This document shows, in pieces, positions 8,835 to 16,384 of a stretch of DNA of 64,000 bases. Every line of letters starts with the position of its first letter. Positions within the stretch are counted from its first letter, which is position 1. The DNA is from Psychrobacter immobilis (GTDB lineage: Bacteria; Pseudomonadota; Gammaproteobacteria; Pseudomonadales; Moraxellaceae): contig NZ_CAJGZQ010000008.1 in NCBI RefSeq assembly GCF_904846185.1, forward strand, positions 95,311 to 159,310, given 5' to 3'. Under the pieces are notes generated by a model that did not search any database, had not been told where the DNA came from, and worked only from the letters and a program-made list of their open reading frames with translations. Position numbers and translations under genes: made by a program.

Positions 8835-9545
8835 CTATTTAACTACGGATTCGTCTATTGATTCTTTCATGTTTGCTGCCTGTTCTACTTTGACACGCTT
8901 GGTTAAGACAGAATAAAGCGACGGCTGCATATTATGGATATTACCCAGCATCCATTTTACGTAGCTGATTGGCACGTCTTTAATCAGCGTGCCTTTATGT
9001 TTGCCAAAGGGCATTTTGCTCACTGGATTGGCTTTATTAACGATAGCATGGACAGCAGCAAAATCCGTCGGTGCAATGGCTAGGCGCTCACAACACGCCT
9101 GATAGAGCAGATAACACATACGCGCATCACCCAGCGCATCATGAGCGGCAATCGTCATCCTGCTTGCTTCCTCTTTGCCTAATAATTGCTCGATACATTT
9201 GGACTGACCATAAGCACTCCACTCTGGAAAAGCCACACGCGCCAACCGAACCGTACATATCAACTTAGTAGATGGACTGCCAATAACCCGCCAATCAAAG
9301 CGGACATTATGTCCGATCAAATACTGCGGCAACTCAAACGCCTCTAAATCAAAGCGCTCAAGACCAGCGACATCCTCATCAGTAATGCCATGAATTCTAA
9401 TGACAACTGGTGATATCGAACGACCACTATTAAAGTACTTCATCCATTCAAAACCCGTCATCGCATTAATAGTCGCCACTTGAATCGGACGCGGATCACG
9501 ACCTTGGTCGGTTTCGGTATCGATAATCAGCGCAGTGTCAGTCAT
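8835..9545 (-). CDS. ExoX-like DEDDh 3'-5' exonuclease with DUF3820 tail
   Basis: 236-residue protein. The exonuclease domain carries the acidic motifs IIDTETD (Exo I), GHNVRFDW (Exo II) and AHDALGDARM (Exo III, DEDDh type), which hold two catalytic metal ions. The C terminus is a DUF3820 module, MPFGKHKGTLIKDVPISYVKWML, a short putative nucleic-acid-binding element also found at the end of exodeoxyribonuclease X-type proteins. A role in DNA repair or 3' end trimming is likely. The gene is convergent with the neighbouring hydrolase with a 10-base gap. Confidence 0.88.
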   Translation of the reverse strand: MTDTALIIDTETDQGRDPRPIQVATINAMTGFEWMKYFNSGRSISPVVIRIHGITDEDVAGLERFDLEAFELPQYLIGHNVRFDWRVIGSPSTKLICTVRLARVAFPEWSAYGQSKCIEQLLGKEEASRMTIAAHDALGDARMCYLLYQACCERLAIAPTDFAAVHAIVNKANPVSKMPFGKHKGTLIKDVPISYVKWMLGNIHNMQPSLYSVLTKRVKVEQAANMKESIDESVVK

Positions 9546-9753
9546 AAAAGTTCAGCCATGGATAACAATAATAGATAGCAATAATAGATAGCAATATTGG
9601 TATTTTATATAACGTTTTAAAAATACGTAAACTTTAAAAGAAGCGTTATATTTATGGGGATAAAAACTAGAGATAACAATGGCATACAAAGAATAGACGA
9701 CTTCACTTATATAATAATAAGAAAAACTAATTTAAAAAACTAAAGAGAGATAG

Positions 9754-10356
9754 ATGCCAGCAGATAGCAGTAACCCGCAATCAAAGCCAAAGAAAAAGCC
9801 GACCTTTTTAAGCCGTGTACTCAGTGTACTCATGAAAGCGGTCGTATTATTGATGCTATTATTTGTATTTGATAGGCTCTTACCCAGTATCAGCCAACAA
9901 ACTCAGTCATTTGTGATGGCAAAATGGCAACAGCTCAGTTTATTACAGCAAGAACTACCGACGGAAAACAGCTTACCCAGTCCACTTCCAGAGCAACATC
10001 TAACAGATACATGGGGCGCTGCACGCAGTCAAGGTCGCAGTCATGAAGGTATCGATATCTTTGCCGCACGAGGCACACCAATACGAGCCACGACACAAGG
10101 CATTGTCAGAAAAGTTGGTGAAAATACGTTAGGCGGTCGTGTGGTGGTCGTGGTTGGACCAGGCGGCGCAGGGCATTATTATGCGCATTTAGAAGATTAT
10201 GCAGATATTAGTCCAAACGACTGGGTCGATGCTGGCGATATCATCGGCTACGTCGGCGACAGTGGCAATGCAAAAGGTACGCCGCCACATGTGCATTACG
10301 GTATTTATATCAGCGGCAGTGCAGTGAACCCCTATCCACTTTTACAAAAAAATTAG
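9754..10356 (+). CDS. Membrane-anchored M23 family peptidase
   Basis: 200-residue peptidoglycan endopeptidase of the LytM/M23 class. A single N-terminal membrane segment ([22 protein letters not shown], about residues 22-43) anchors it, with the catalytic domain in the periplasm. Zinc ligands are visible: H97 and D101 in SHEGIDIF and H181 in HVHYGIY, with H179 as the catalytic-site His. All expected active-site residues are present, so it should be active rather than a degenerate regulator. AAAGAGAG precedes the ATG. Its stop codon overlaps the end of the convergent phoR gene by 4 bases, and no terminator separates them. Confidence 0.9.
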   Translation: MPADSSNPQSKPKKKPTFLSRVLSVLMKAVVLLMLLFVFDRLLPSISQQTQSFVMAKWQQLSLLQQELPTENSLPSPLPEQHLTDTWGAARSQGRSHEGIDIFAARGTPIRATTQGIVRKVGENTLGGRVVVVVGPGGAGHYYAHLEDYADISPNDWVDAGDIIGYVGDSGNAKGTPPHVHYGIYISGSAVNPYPLLQKN

Positions 10357-11456
10357 GGTATCGCAGCTGATCTAATGTGGGCAGCTGGAAATACCATGCT
10401 GAACGTCGAGCCTACCCCTTCTACTGATTCAATTTGTAAATTAGCCTCATGCTGATATAAAACGTGTTTAACGATTGCCAAACCTAGCCCTGTACCGCCA
10501 GTCGCCCGACTACGACCTTTATCAATACGATAAAAACGCTCTGTCAACCGTGCGATATGCTCAGGTGCAATACCAATACCGTTGTCTTCGACGGCAAATC
10601 GGCAACCTTCTGACGTTTTTGTCCAGCTAATGGCGATATTACCGCCCTTGGGCGTGTATTTGATGGCATTAATCACCAGATTAGAGAGCGCACTATTTAG
10701 ATACATCTCTGAGCCATACAGCCCATCATAAGTGTCTATCTGCAAGTGAATGGTATGCCCATACTCTTGATTGTACGCTTGCGCATCATCATAGACATGA
10801 GTCAGCAGTCTGGTCATGTCAATATAGTTGAGCTCGTGTGTTTCTTCGATTTCGATGCGAGATAACAGCAATAAGTCATTCACAATTCTATTCATACGCG
10901 CAGTCTGTTGGCTCATCAGCTCAAACCCTCGCTTCCAATGCGGCGGCATATCTGGCTGATCCGAAAAATTTTCTAGATAGCCCATCATGACGGTCAACGG
11001 TGTGCGTAACTCATGCGAGACATTCGCCACAAAATCGCGGCGCATCTCCTCCAAATGATGCAAGCGCGTCACATCATAAATAATGAGCAGCTTCTCGTCG
11101 CCAAAAGGCGTGAGCTCACACTTTAGATAACGCTTGGGCGCGCGCCACGAGACAATGTGTACACCATCCTGAGCACCATCGTTAGGGTTGGTCGTTGCCT
11201 GATAATACTGACGAAATTCAGGCGCACTAATAAAGTCAAAAATGCACTTACCTTTATCTGACAACTGTAACAACATTAAATCTTCGGCGGCCTGATTCCA
11301 CCATTCAAGCCCATCATCGTCATTGAGCAAAACCACCGCATCACGCAATGCGCGTAGTGCGCTTCTAATTTTTTTGAGTTGATCCGTTGTATTCTGCTGA
11401 GTCGCTAGCAGTGACTTATTTTGTTGGTCGCCTTGAGCCGATATTAGGGTGTTCAT
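10353..11456 (-). CDS. phoR: Phosphate-regulon-type sensor histidine kinase lacking membrane segments
   Basis: 367-residue histidine kinase directly downstream of phoB. A PAS-like domain (about residues 25-130) precedes the HisKA domain [20 protein letters not shown] with phospho-acceptor H148. The ATPase domain has the N box [14 protein letters not shown], the G1 box VEDNGIGI and the G2 box [12 protein letters not shown]. Closest in style to PhoR. Usual PhoR proteins begin with one or two transmembrane helices; here the first 40 residues are polar and no hydrophobic span exists. AAGGAT just upstream of ATG 11456 supports this start, and only 81 bases separate it from phoB, too little for the missing helices. 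It therefore looks cytosolic. Confidence 0.85.
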   Translation of the reverse strand: MNTLISAQGDQQNKSLLATQQNTTDQLKKIRSALRALRDAVVLLNDDDGLEWWNQAAEDLMLLQLSDKGKCIFDFISAPEFRQYYQATTNPNDGAQDGVHIVSWRAPKRYLKCELTPFGDEKLLIIYDVTRLHHLEEMRRDFVANVSHELRTPLTVMMGYLENFSDQPDMPPHWKRGFELMSQQTARMNRIVNDLLLLSRIEIEETHELNYIDMTRLLTHVYDDAQAYNQEYGHTIHLQIDTYDGLYGSEMYLNSALSNLVINAIKYTPKGGNIAISWTKTSEGCRFAVEDNGIGIAPEHIARLTERFYRIDKGRSRATGGTGLGLAIVKHVLYQHEANLQIESVEGVGSTFSMVFPAAHIRSAAIP

Positions 11457-11537
11457 CCATCATCCTTATCACTATTCGCCGTTTCTCACTGTGCTACGAT
11501 TGACATACTGCTTTTATAGCGAATAAAAAACCGTCCG

Positions 11538-12242
11538 TTAAATTGGTTCAATAAAGCTAGAAAATCGATATCCTGTCCCACGCACTGTCTGTATCAACGT
11601 ATCACATTGATGCGGTCGTAGTAATGTCCGCAAACGTTTGATATGCACATCAATGGTTCTATCTTCGATATATACATTACCGCCCCATACTTGGTCTAGC
11701 AGCTGCGTCCGCGTATAGGCACGCTCTGGATGACTCATAAAAAATGCCAGTAATCGATATTCCGTAGGACCAACATCAACCATTTTACCAGCCGCTGTCA
11801 CTCGCTGACTTTTGGGATCAAGGCTCAGATTGCCGATTTCGATAGGTTTATCACTACTGAGCGCGTTACTACGCCGCAATACTGCTTTGATTCTGGATAT
11901 CAACTCACGTGTCGAAAAAGGCTTGGTCATATAATCATCAGCCCCAGCGTCAAGGCCATGCACCTTGCTGTCCTCTTCACTTTTAGCCGTCAACATAATG
12001 ACTGGTATCTCAGCGAGTAGCTCATCGTTTTTGAGCAATCGGCAAAAATCAATGCCACTTTTATCGCCGGGCAGCATCCAATCTAGCAAAATCAGCGCAG
12101 GGCGGTGATCGACCACTTGTTGGTGCGCCTCAGATACATCCGCTGCCTGCAGACTATCAAATCCCGCCATCTCTAGCGTCATGACGATCATTTCACGAAT
12201 CGCAGGTTCATCTTCAACAATCAAAATTTGCTCATTATACAT
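11538..12242 (-). CDS. phoB: Phosphate regulon response regulator PhoB
   Basis: 234-residue OmpR-class regulator. The receiver domain starts MYNEQILIVEDEPAIREMI with acidic pocket E10/D11 and phosphorylation site D54 in LLDWMLPG, followed by MLTAKSEE and the DDYMTKPFS Lys motif. The C-terminal winged helix contains the recognition region RTQLLDQVWGGNVYIEDRTIDVHIKRLR, which in PhoB binds Pho boxes and contacts sigma 70. A close match to the Pho box lies about 90 bases upstream of the start, suggesting autoregulation. phoR follows in the same operon. Confidence 0.95.
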   Translation of the reverse strand: MYNEQILIVEDEPAIREMIVMTLEMAGFDSLQAADVSEAHQQVVDHRPALILLDWMLPGDKSGIDFCRLLKNDELLAEIPVIMLTAKSEEDSKVHGLDAGADDYMTKPFSTRELISRIKAVLRRSNALSSDKPIEIGNLSLDPKSQRVTAAGKMVDVGPTEYRLLAFFMSHPERAYTRTQLLDQVWGGNVYIEDRTIDVHIKRLRTLLRPHQCDTLIQTVRGTGYRFSSFIEPI

Positions 12243-12330
12243 ACGGCATTCTCAGTGTTAGAGGACAACATTTAGCTGACAAAAAAGGCGATAAATGCTC
12301 GCCTGCTGCTCCCTATTAAACGGGGTAATT

Positions 12331-12348
12331 ATGACAGTTTAATGACAT
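12331..12348 (-). promoter_or_regulatory. Pho box upstream of phoB
   Basis: Read on the minus strand the site is ATGTCATTAAACTGTCAT: two TGTCA-type 7-base repeats with an 11-base period, differing only slightly from the known Pho box consensus CTGTCATAAAACTGTCA. It lies about 90 bases upstream of phoB and in the same direction, so it probably mediates autoactivation. Confidence 0.85.
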
Positions 12349-12398
12349 TCAACTTTTAAGCGGTTCATAGGTCTCGTGACGGCTAATGCTTGGTTTAC

Positions 12399-12854
12399 TC
12401 AATTCACTTCTAACAAGAAATTCAATGGCCCATCATTGACGCTCGACACTTGCATATTAGCGCCAAACTGACCAGTTGCCACGTTTGGATGTTGCGTGTT
12501 GGCATAAGCGACCAATTGCGCAAACAATGCTTGCGCCGCATCAGGTGCCATCGCACCACCAAAGTCAGGGCGACGACCCTTGTCTGTTTTTGCCATTAGC
12601 GTAAACTGTGATACCAATAATAATCCGCCACCAACTTGCTGGACATTTTTATCCAGTTTGCCGTACTTGGCAGGATCATCATCATTGTCAAAAATACGAT
12701 AGGTGAGGATTTTATCCACCATTCGCTGTGCGCTTGTTAGGTCGTCATCATGCCCCAAACCAATATAAGCCAATATGCCTTGCTCAATCGTACCAACACA
12801 TTGCGCATCGACGGTAACACTAGCACGGCGTACGCGCTGTATAAGTGCTTTCAT
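12399..12854 (-). CDS. dtd: D-aminoacyl-tRNA deacylase
   Basis: 151-residue DTD enzyme, which hydrolyses D-aminoacyl-tRNA and glycyl-tRNA(Ala). The N terminus MKALIQRVRRASVTVD and the SQFTL motif are canonical. The second active-site motif normally reads NxGPxT and supplies the Gly-cisPro selectivity filter; here it reads NDGPLNF, so Gly-Pro is kept but the usual Thr is Asn. The length matches the family. It lies upstream of phoB on the same strand but the Pho box sits between them, so they are likely separate units. It is divergent from psd. Confidence 0.95.
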   Translation of the reverse strand: MKALIQRVRRASVTVDAQCVGTIEQGILAYIGLGHDDDLTSAQRMVDKILTYRIFDNDDDPAKYGKLDKNVQQVGGGLLLVSQFTLMAKTDKGRRPDFGGAMAPDAAQALFAQLVAYANTQHPNVATGQFGANMQVSSVNDGPLNFLLEVN

Positions 12855-12966
12855 TTACGGATTCCTTACCAATTATGCCCATACAATAATACGCCGTCCA
12901 TGATAAAATACGGCCATTCTCTTGCTTATTAATTATTACATCACACCCTATTTTGGTAGCCTCATT

Positions 12967-13803
12967 ATGAATGTATTCACTACTTTACAACAGCTTGTCC
13001 CGCAGCAGCAACTGAGTAAAGTTGCTGGGCGTTTAGCTGCTAGCCGCCATCCTTATGTTAAACGCACGTTTATCCGTAGCTTTGCTAAAGCCTATAACGT
13101 CAGCTTAGACGAGTATGAGCGCCAAAGTCTCAACGCCTATGAGAGCTTTAATGATTTTTTTACTCGTGAGCTAAAAGAAGACGCGCGCCCTATCGACATG
13201 ACGCCTCATGGTATCGTCAGTCCTGCCGATGGCATTATCTCGCAGTTGGGTCAAATTGACGACCATAAATTGCTCCAAGCAAAAGGGCGCTATTATGACG
13301 TTGGCCAACTGCTTGCTGACAGTGAAGATGGCCGCTATTTTGCGGATGGCAGTTTTGCGACGGTTTATCTTGCGCCCAGTAACTATCACCGTGTACATAT
13401 GCCCTTCGCCGGTACTCTAACCAAAACCCGTTATGTACCGGGCACGCTGTTTTCGGTCAACAATACTACGGCGGCAAATGTGCCAGACTTATTTGCGCGT
13501 AATGAACGCTTGGTTTGTCTGTTTGATACAGCATATGGTAAAGCAGCGGTGGTGATGGTTGGGGCAATGATTGTCGCTGGTATCGAAACGGTGGCGACTG
13601 GTAAAATTGCTCGCACTGATGATATTCAAGAAGCTGAGCACAATATGAGCTTTGAGAAAGGCGATGAGCTGGGTCGTTTTTATTTAGGCTCAACTGCAAT
13701 TGTCATTCTACCAAAAGGCGCAAAAGCGGATTGGCAAGACAATATGAAGGCCAATAGTGTGGTAAAAATGGGACAACTACTGGGTGTCGCTAACACTCCT
13801 TAG
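12967..13803 (+). CDS. psd: Phosphatidylserine decarboxylase proenzyme
   Basis: Converts phosphatidylserine to phosphatidylethanolamine at the inner membrane. 278 residues from ATG 12967, which aligns with the usual N terminus; an upstream in-frame start at 12922 is unlikely. The self-cleavage motif LGST is present in GRFYLGSTAIVILPKG near the C terminus; its Ser becomes the pyruvoyl group of the small alpha chain. Other conserved blocks are AYESFNDFFTRELKEDARP, SPADGIISQLG and NYHRVHMPFAG. It stands alone and ends at a terminator. Confidence 0.95.
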   Translation: MNVFTTLQQLVPQQQLSKVAGRLAASRHPYVKRTFIRSFAKAYNVSLDEYERQSLNAYESFNDFFTRELKEDARPIDMTPHGIVSPADGIISQLGQIDDHKLLQAKGRYYDVGQLLADSEDGRYFADGSFATVYLAPSNYHRVHMPFAGTLTKTRYVPGTLFSVNNTTAANVPDLFARNERLVCLFDTAYGKAAVVMVGAMIVAGIETVATGKIARTDDIQEAEHNMSFEKGDELGRFYLGSTAIVILPKGAKADWQDNMKANSVVKMGQLLGVANTP

Positions 13804-13820
13804 ACGAGCGATTTAATGAC

Positions 13821-13874
13821 TTAAAAAAAGCTCAATTCAGCATCCTAATCTATGTTGAACTGAGCTTTTTATTG
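13821..13874 (+). terminator. Terminator after psd
   Basis: Imperfect hairpin with AAAAAGCTCAATTCA and TGAACTGAGCTTTTT arms (one internal mismatch) followed by a T-run. Confidence 0.75.
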
Positions 13875-13900
13875 TGGGTAATTATCTCATCGCAACATAT

Positions 13901-14074
13901 TAGGGCGTGTCATCAATTAGCACATGAATACATTTAGTGGTCTTAAAATGGCTAAATTTTGCTAAACATCGTCAGAAATTTTGTCAATATATTCATATTA
14001 ACGGCAATTTCTTCCTTGTTTATCTACAATTTTTCTCATTTTAAGCCTCACAATCTAATTGATGACACCCCCTA
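13901..14074 (+). mobile_element. MITE-like element, copy A (diverged)
   Basis: 174-base non-coding element with terminal inverted repeats: left end TAGGGCGTGTCATCAATTAG, right end reading inward TAGGGGGTGTCATCAATTAG. It is bounded by TA on both sides. Internal blocks ATGGCTAAATTTTGCTAAAC and CGGCAATTT are shared with copies B (38848) and C (57690). Its right end is one base from the stop codon of the DUF1287 gene. No coding capacity is present. Confidence 0.8.
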
Positions 14075-14075
14075 G

Positions 14076-14681
14076 TTAATAACGAAAGTGTTTGAGAATA
14101 GGATAAGCAAATAAGATGTTTTCTTCTTGCGTGCCGCGTCCGATATTGTGAATAATCAGCGGTGTACCATCCGCAGCGACTTTATCGGAGACGATACCTG
14201 TATGCGGCAAATTGCCATTCGGTAGTCGCCACGTCACCACATCCCCTGCTTGAAAACTGGCTTTATCAGTCGTCGATAATGTCTTTGCGTGACGCGCAAA
14301 AAACACTTCAAGATTGGGCACTCGGCGATGGTCGATATTCTTATCGGTTGATTTCAGCCCCCAAGTCTTTGGATAAGCCGACCAATTTGACTTCATATCA
14401 TGGTTGACTAATTGCTGTAGATCTATATTTTGCAAGCGATAAGCACGGACGATAACATCGGTACAGACGCCAGTTTCTATCGGTACATCACCACGCGGAA
14501 AATCCAACTTGCGGTAAGCAGGATCATAGCTGGTGGTAATACCGATCTGTTTTTTAGCATCGTGCGCCAGTTTGTCACCATTACTAATAGGTGCGGCGGC
14601 CTGAGTTAGTTGCGCCAAAGTTAATAGGCTAACAAAGACGAGCGATTTAGCAAAAACCTTATAAGTGCCAGTGACTCTCAT
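14076..14681 (-). CDS. DUF1287 family exported protein
   Basis: 201-residue exported protein of the DUF1287 family (YijF-like). A signal peptide spans about residues 1-28 (hydrophobic FAKSLVFVSLLTLAQLTQA). The conserved core resembles an NlpC/P60-like papain fold: Cys in GVCTDVIVRAYR, His in LPHTGIVSD and His in IIHNIGRG. A peptidoglycan-related hydrolase role is plausible from the fold but is not established for the family. GAGAG precedes the ATG. Insertion of a MITE one base after the stop may affect its 3' end. Confidence 0.85.
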   Translation of the reverse strand: MRVTGTYKVFAKSLVFVSLLTLAQLTQAAAPISNGDKLAHDAKKQIGITTSYDPAYRKLDFPRGDVPIETGVCTDVIVRAYRLQNIDLQQLVNHDMKSNWSAYPKTWGLKSTDKNIDHRRVPNLEVFFARHAKTLSTTDKASFQAGDVVTWRLPNGNLPHTGIVSDKVAADGTPLIIHNIGRGTQEENILFAYPILKHFRY

Positions 14682-14796
14682 TTAACAATCTCTCTATATA
14701 ATATGCTTAATCGCTCATTTAGCTAATTCTAAATGCTTTACTAGTTGAAAAAGATGAATATTTGCAAACATGTAAACGGCAAAATGATTGCTTTAC

Positions 14797-15426
14797 TTAA
14801 GCATCAACCAACCATCCTTTCTGGGTCGCATAGTCGATATTTTTTGATAGCCAATCATGAATGGGAGGAAAGCTGTCTTTGATAAAAGCAAGTGCCGCAG
14901 TCACTTGCGAGCACGTGACGTTAGCATCAATCCACGTTTTTCCATTGGTATTTAAATTCAATAAAAAAGGCAATAAGCGATCAACCACTCTGAGCAGCTG
15001 GGTTTCATTGCTGCTACCCGTCTCCTGCTCTTCCCAAATCTCATTTAAATCCATGATGCCATTGCCACGCTCAGCTTGCAATCGAGCAATGCCCGCACGT
15101 TCTTCAATGTGCGCCTCGCTACGACTGTTTGCGAATAAAAACGTATCGCCAGCGTCAATCTCACCCAAGTCATGTACCAACGCCATCTTGAGTAGTTTTT
15201 CATGATTGACATCTAGCTCAAACTGTTCAGCGATAGACCAGCACGCCATGGCTAAATGCCATGAATGTTCGGCAGAGTTTTCTTTGCGTGTGGTATGCGT
15301 CACATAACTACGACGATTGATACGTTTAAGCGCATCAAGCTCTAATAAGAAATGAGTAACATGATCTATATCAATGTTTGAGGCAAGCGTTGGGTTGGTT
15401 AATAAAAGGGATTTTATTGATGGCAT
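14797..15426 (-). CDS. HD domain hydrolase (YfbR-like)
   Basis: 209-residue HD-superfamily metal-dependent phosphohydrolase of the HD_3/COG1896 group, related to 5'-deoxynucleotidase YfbR. Ligands are seen in NSAEHSWHLAM (first His), LVHDLGEIDAGD (the HD pair and neighbouring acidic residues) and VVDRLLPFLLN (last Asp). No signal peptide or membrane helix. The likely reaction is hydrolysis of a (deoxy)nucleoside monophosphate in the cytosol; the exact nucleotide is unknown. Monocistronic. Confidence 0.85.
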   Translation of the reverse strand: MPSIKSLLLTNPTLASNIDIDHVTHFLLELDALKRINRRSYVTHTTRKENSAEHSWHLAMACWSIAEQFELDVNHEKLLKMALVHDLGEIDAGDTFLFANSRSEAHIEERAGIARLQAERGNGIMDLNEIWEEQETGSSNETQLLRVVDRLLPFLLNLNTNGKTWIDANVTCSQVTAALAFIKDSFPPIHDWLSKNIDYATQKGWLVDA

Positions 15427-15551
15427 AAATTTTCTCTTAATTTTTCTACGAATATATAGCGCTTCATTTTACCTTTACGCATAAGCAATTATTATACATT
15501 TTATGAGCGCTATAAAAGAGCATGCCAACCTATAGCTAATTAGCACCACTA

Positions 15552-15583
15552 TAAAAAATAGCGCTTATGTGAGTAAGCGCTAT
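15552..15583 (-). terminator. Terminator after isochorismatase-like gene
   Basis: Minus-strand stem ATAGCGCTTA / TAAGCGCTAT around a 6-base loop, followed on that strand by a T-run. Confidence 0.82.
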
Positions 15584-15606
15584 CGGTTCTATTTTGAATA
15601 AAAGAG

Positions 15607-16182
15607 CTATTTAATCAAGTTACTAATGGTTTTAAAAGCAGGGTCTTGACTACTACGGCAAAGCTCAAACAGAATGGTTTCAACCGTGGTAATCACGCCA
15701 CCAGCACGGCGAATACGGCGAATCGCTTGCTTTTTATCATATGGGAAGCGTGAGCCGACCGCATCACCAATAATAACCGGCTGCATACCATTATCTAGCA
15801 AATCAAGCGCTGTTTGTAGTACACAGACATGTGTTTCTACGCCAAATAGCAAAACAATACTTCGATTTTGCTGCGCTAAATAATGCCACGAATCATCATT
15901 ATCACAAGCGCTAAAAGTGACCTTTTCAAAGCTTTTGGCGTTATCGCCTTCTAATACCTCGCGTATTTCAGGTAGCGTATCGCCGAGCCCTTTTTTATAC
16001 TGTTCATTGAGCATGATAGGGATATTCAGTGCTTGTAGACCTTTAATAAGCGTCACTGTTTTTTTGACGATGTTTTCATGGTCATAAATATGCGGTGTTA
16101 AGCGTTCTTGAACATCGATTATCATCGCTTGGGTATTTTCGCGAGCGATTCGATAGGTACGATCGGTAATCATAGTAGACAT
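15607..16182 (-). CDS. Isochorismatase-like cysteine hydrolase
   Basis: 191-residue hydrolase of the isochorismatase-like superfamily (YcaC/nicotinamidase-related group). The catalytic Asp is in AMIIDVQERL, the Lys in SFEKVTFSA, and the nucleophilic Cys in VLLFGVETHVCVLQTALDLL. All three triad residues are present, so it should be active on an amide or ester. GGAG in AAGGAGTGTGCC precedes the ATG. It is followed by its own terminator. The substrate cannot be told; this is not a full nicotinamidase signature. Confidence 0.88.
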   Translation of the reverse strand: MSTMITDRTYRIARENTQAMIIDVQERLTPHIYDHENIVKKTVTLIKGLQALNIPIMLNEQYKKGLGDTLPEIREVLEGDNAKSFEKVTFSACDNDDSWHYLAQQNRSIVLLFGVETHVCVLQTALDLLDNGMQPVIIGDAVGSRFPYDKKQAIRRIRRAGGVITTVETILFELCRSSQDPAFKTISNLIK

Positions 16183-16384
16183 GGCACACTCCTTGTACGG
16201 CTGACTTTATTGTTAAAGGCTATGTTAGTTTTATCATTGATATTGTCTTTATTAGCCTTACTCTTATTTAGTCATAGTTTGCTGAGGGCGTCAATGGAGA
16301 TAGTCTCTAATAATGATTAATAACAATTCATCACGTTTGATTCATACTGCTTAGCGTAGGTTTTTGATTATGAATAGCCAATAA

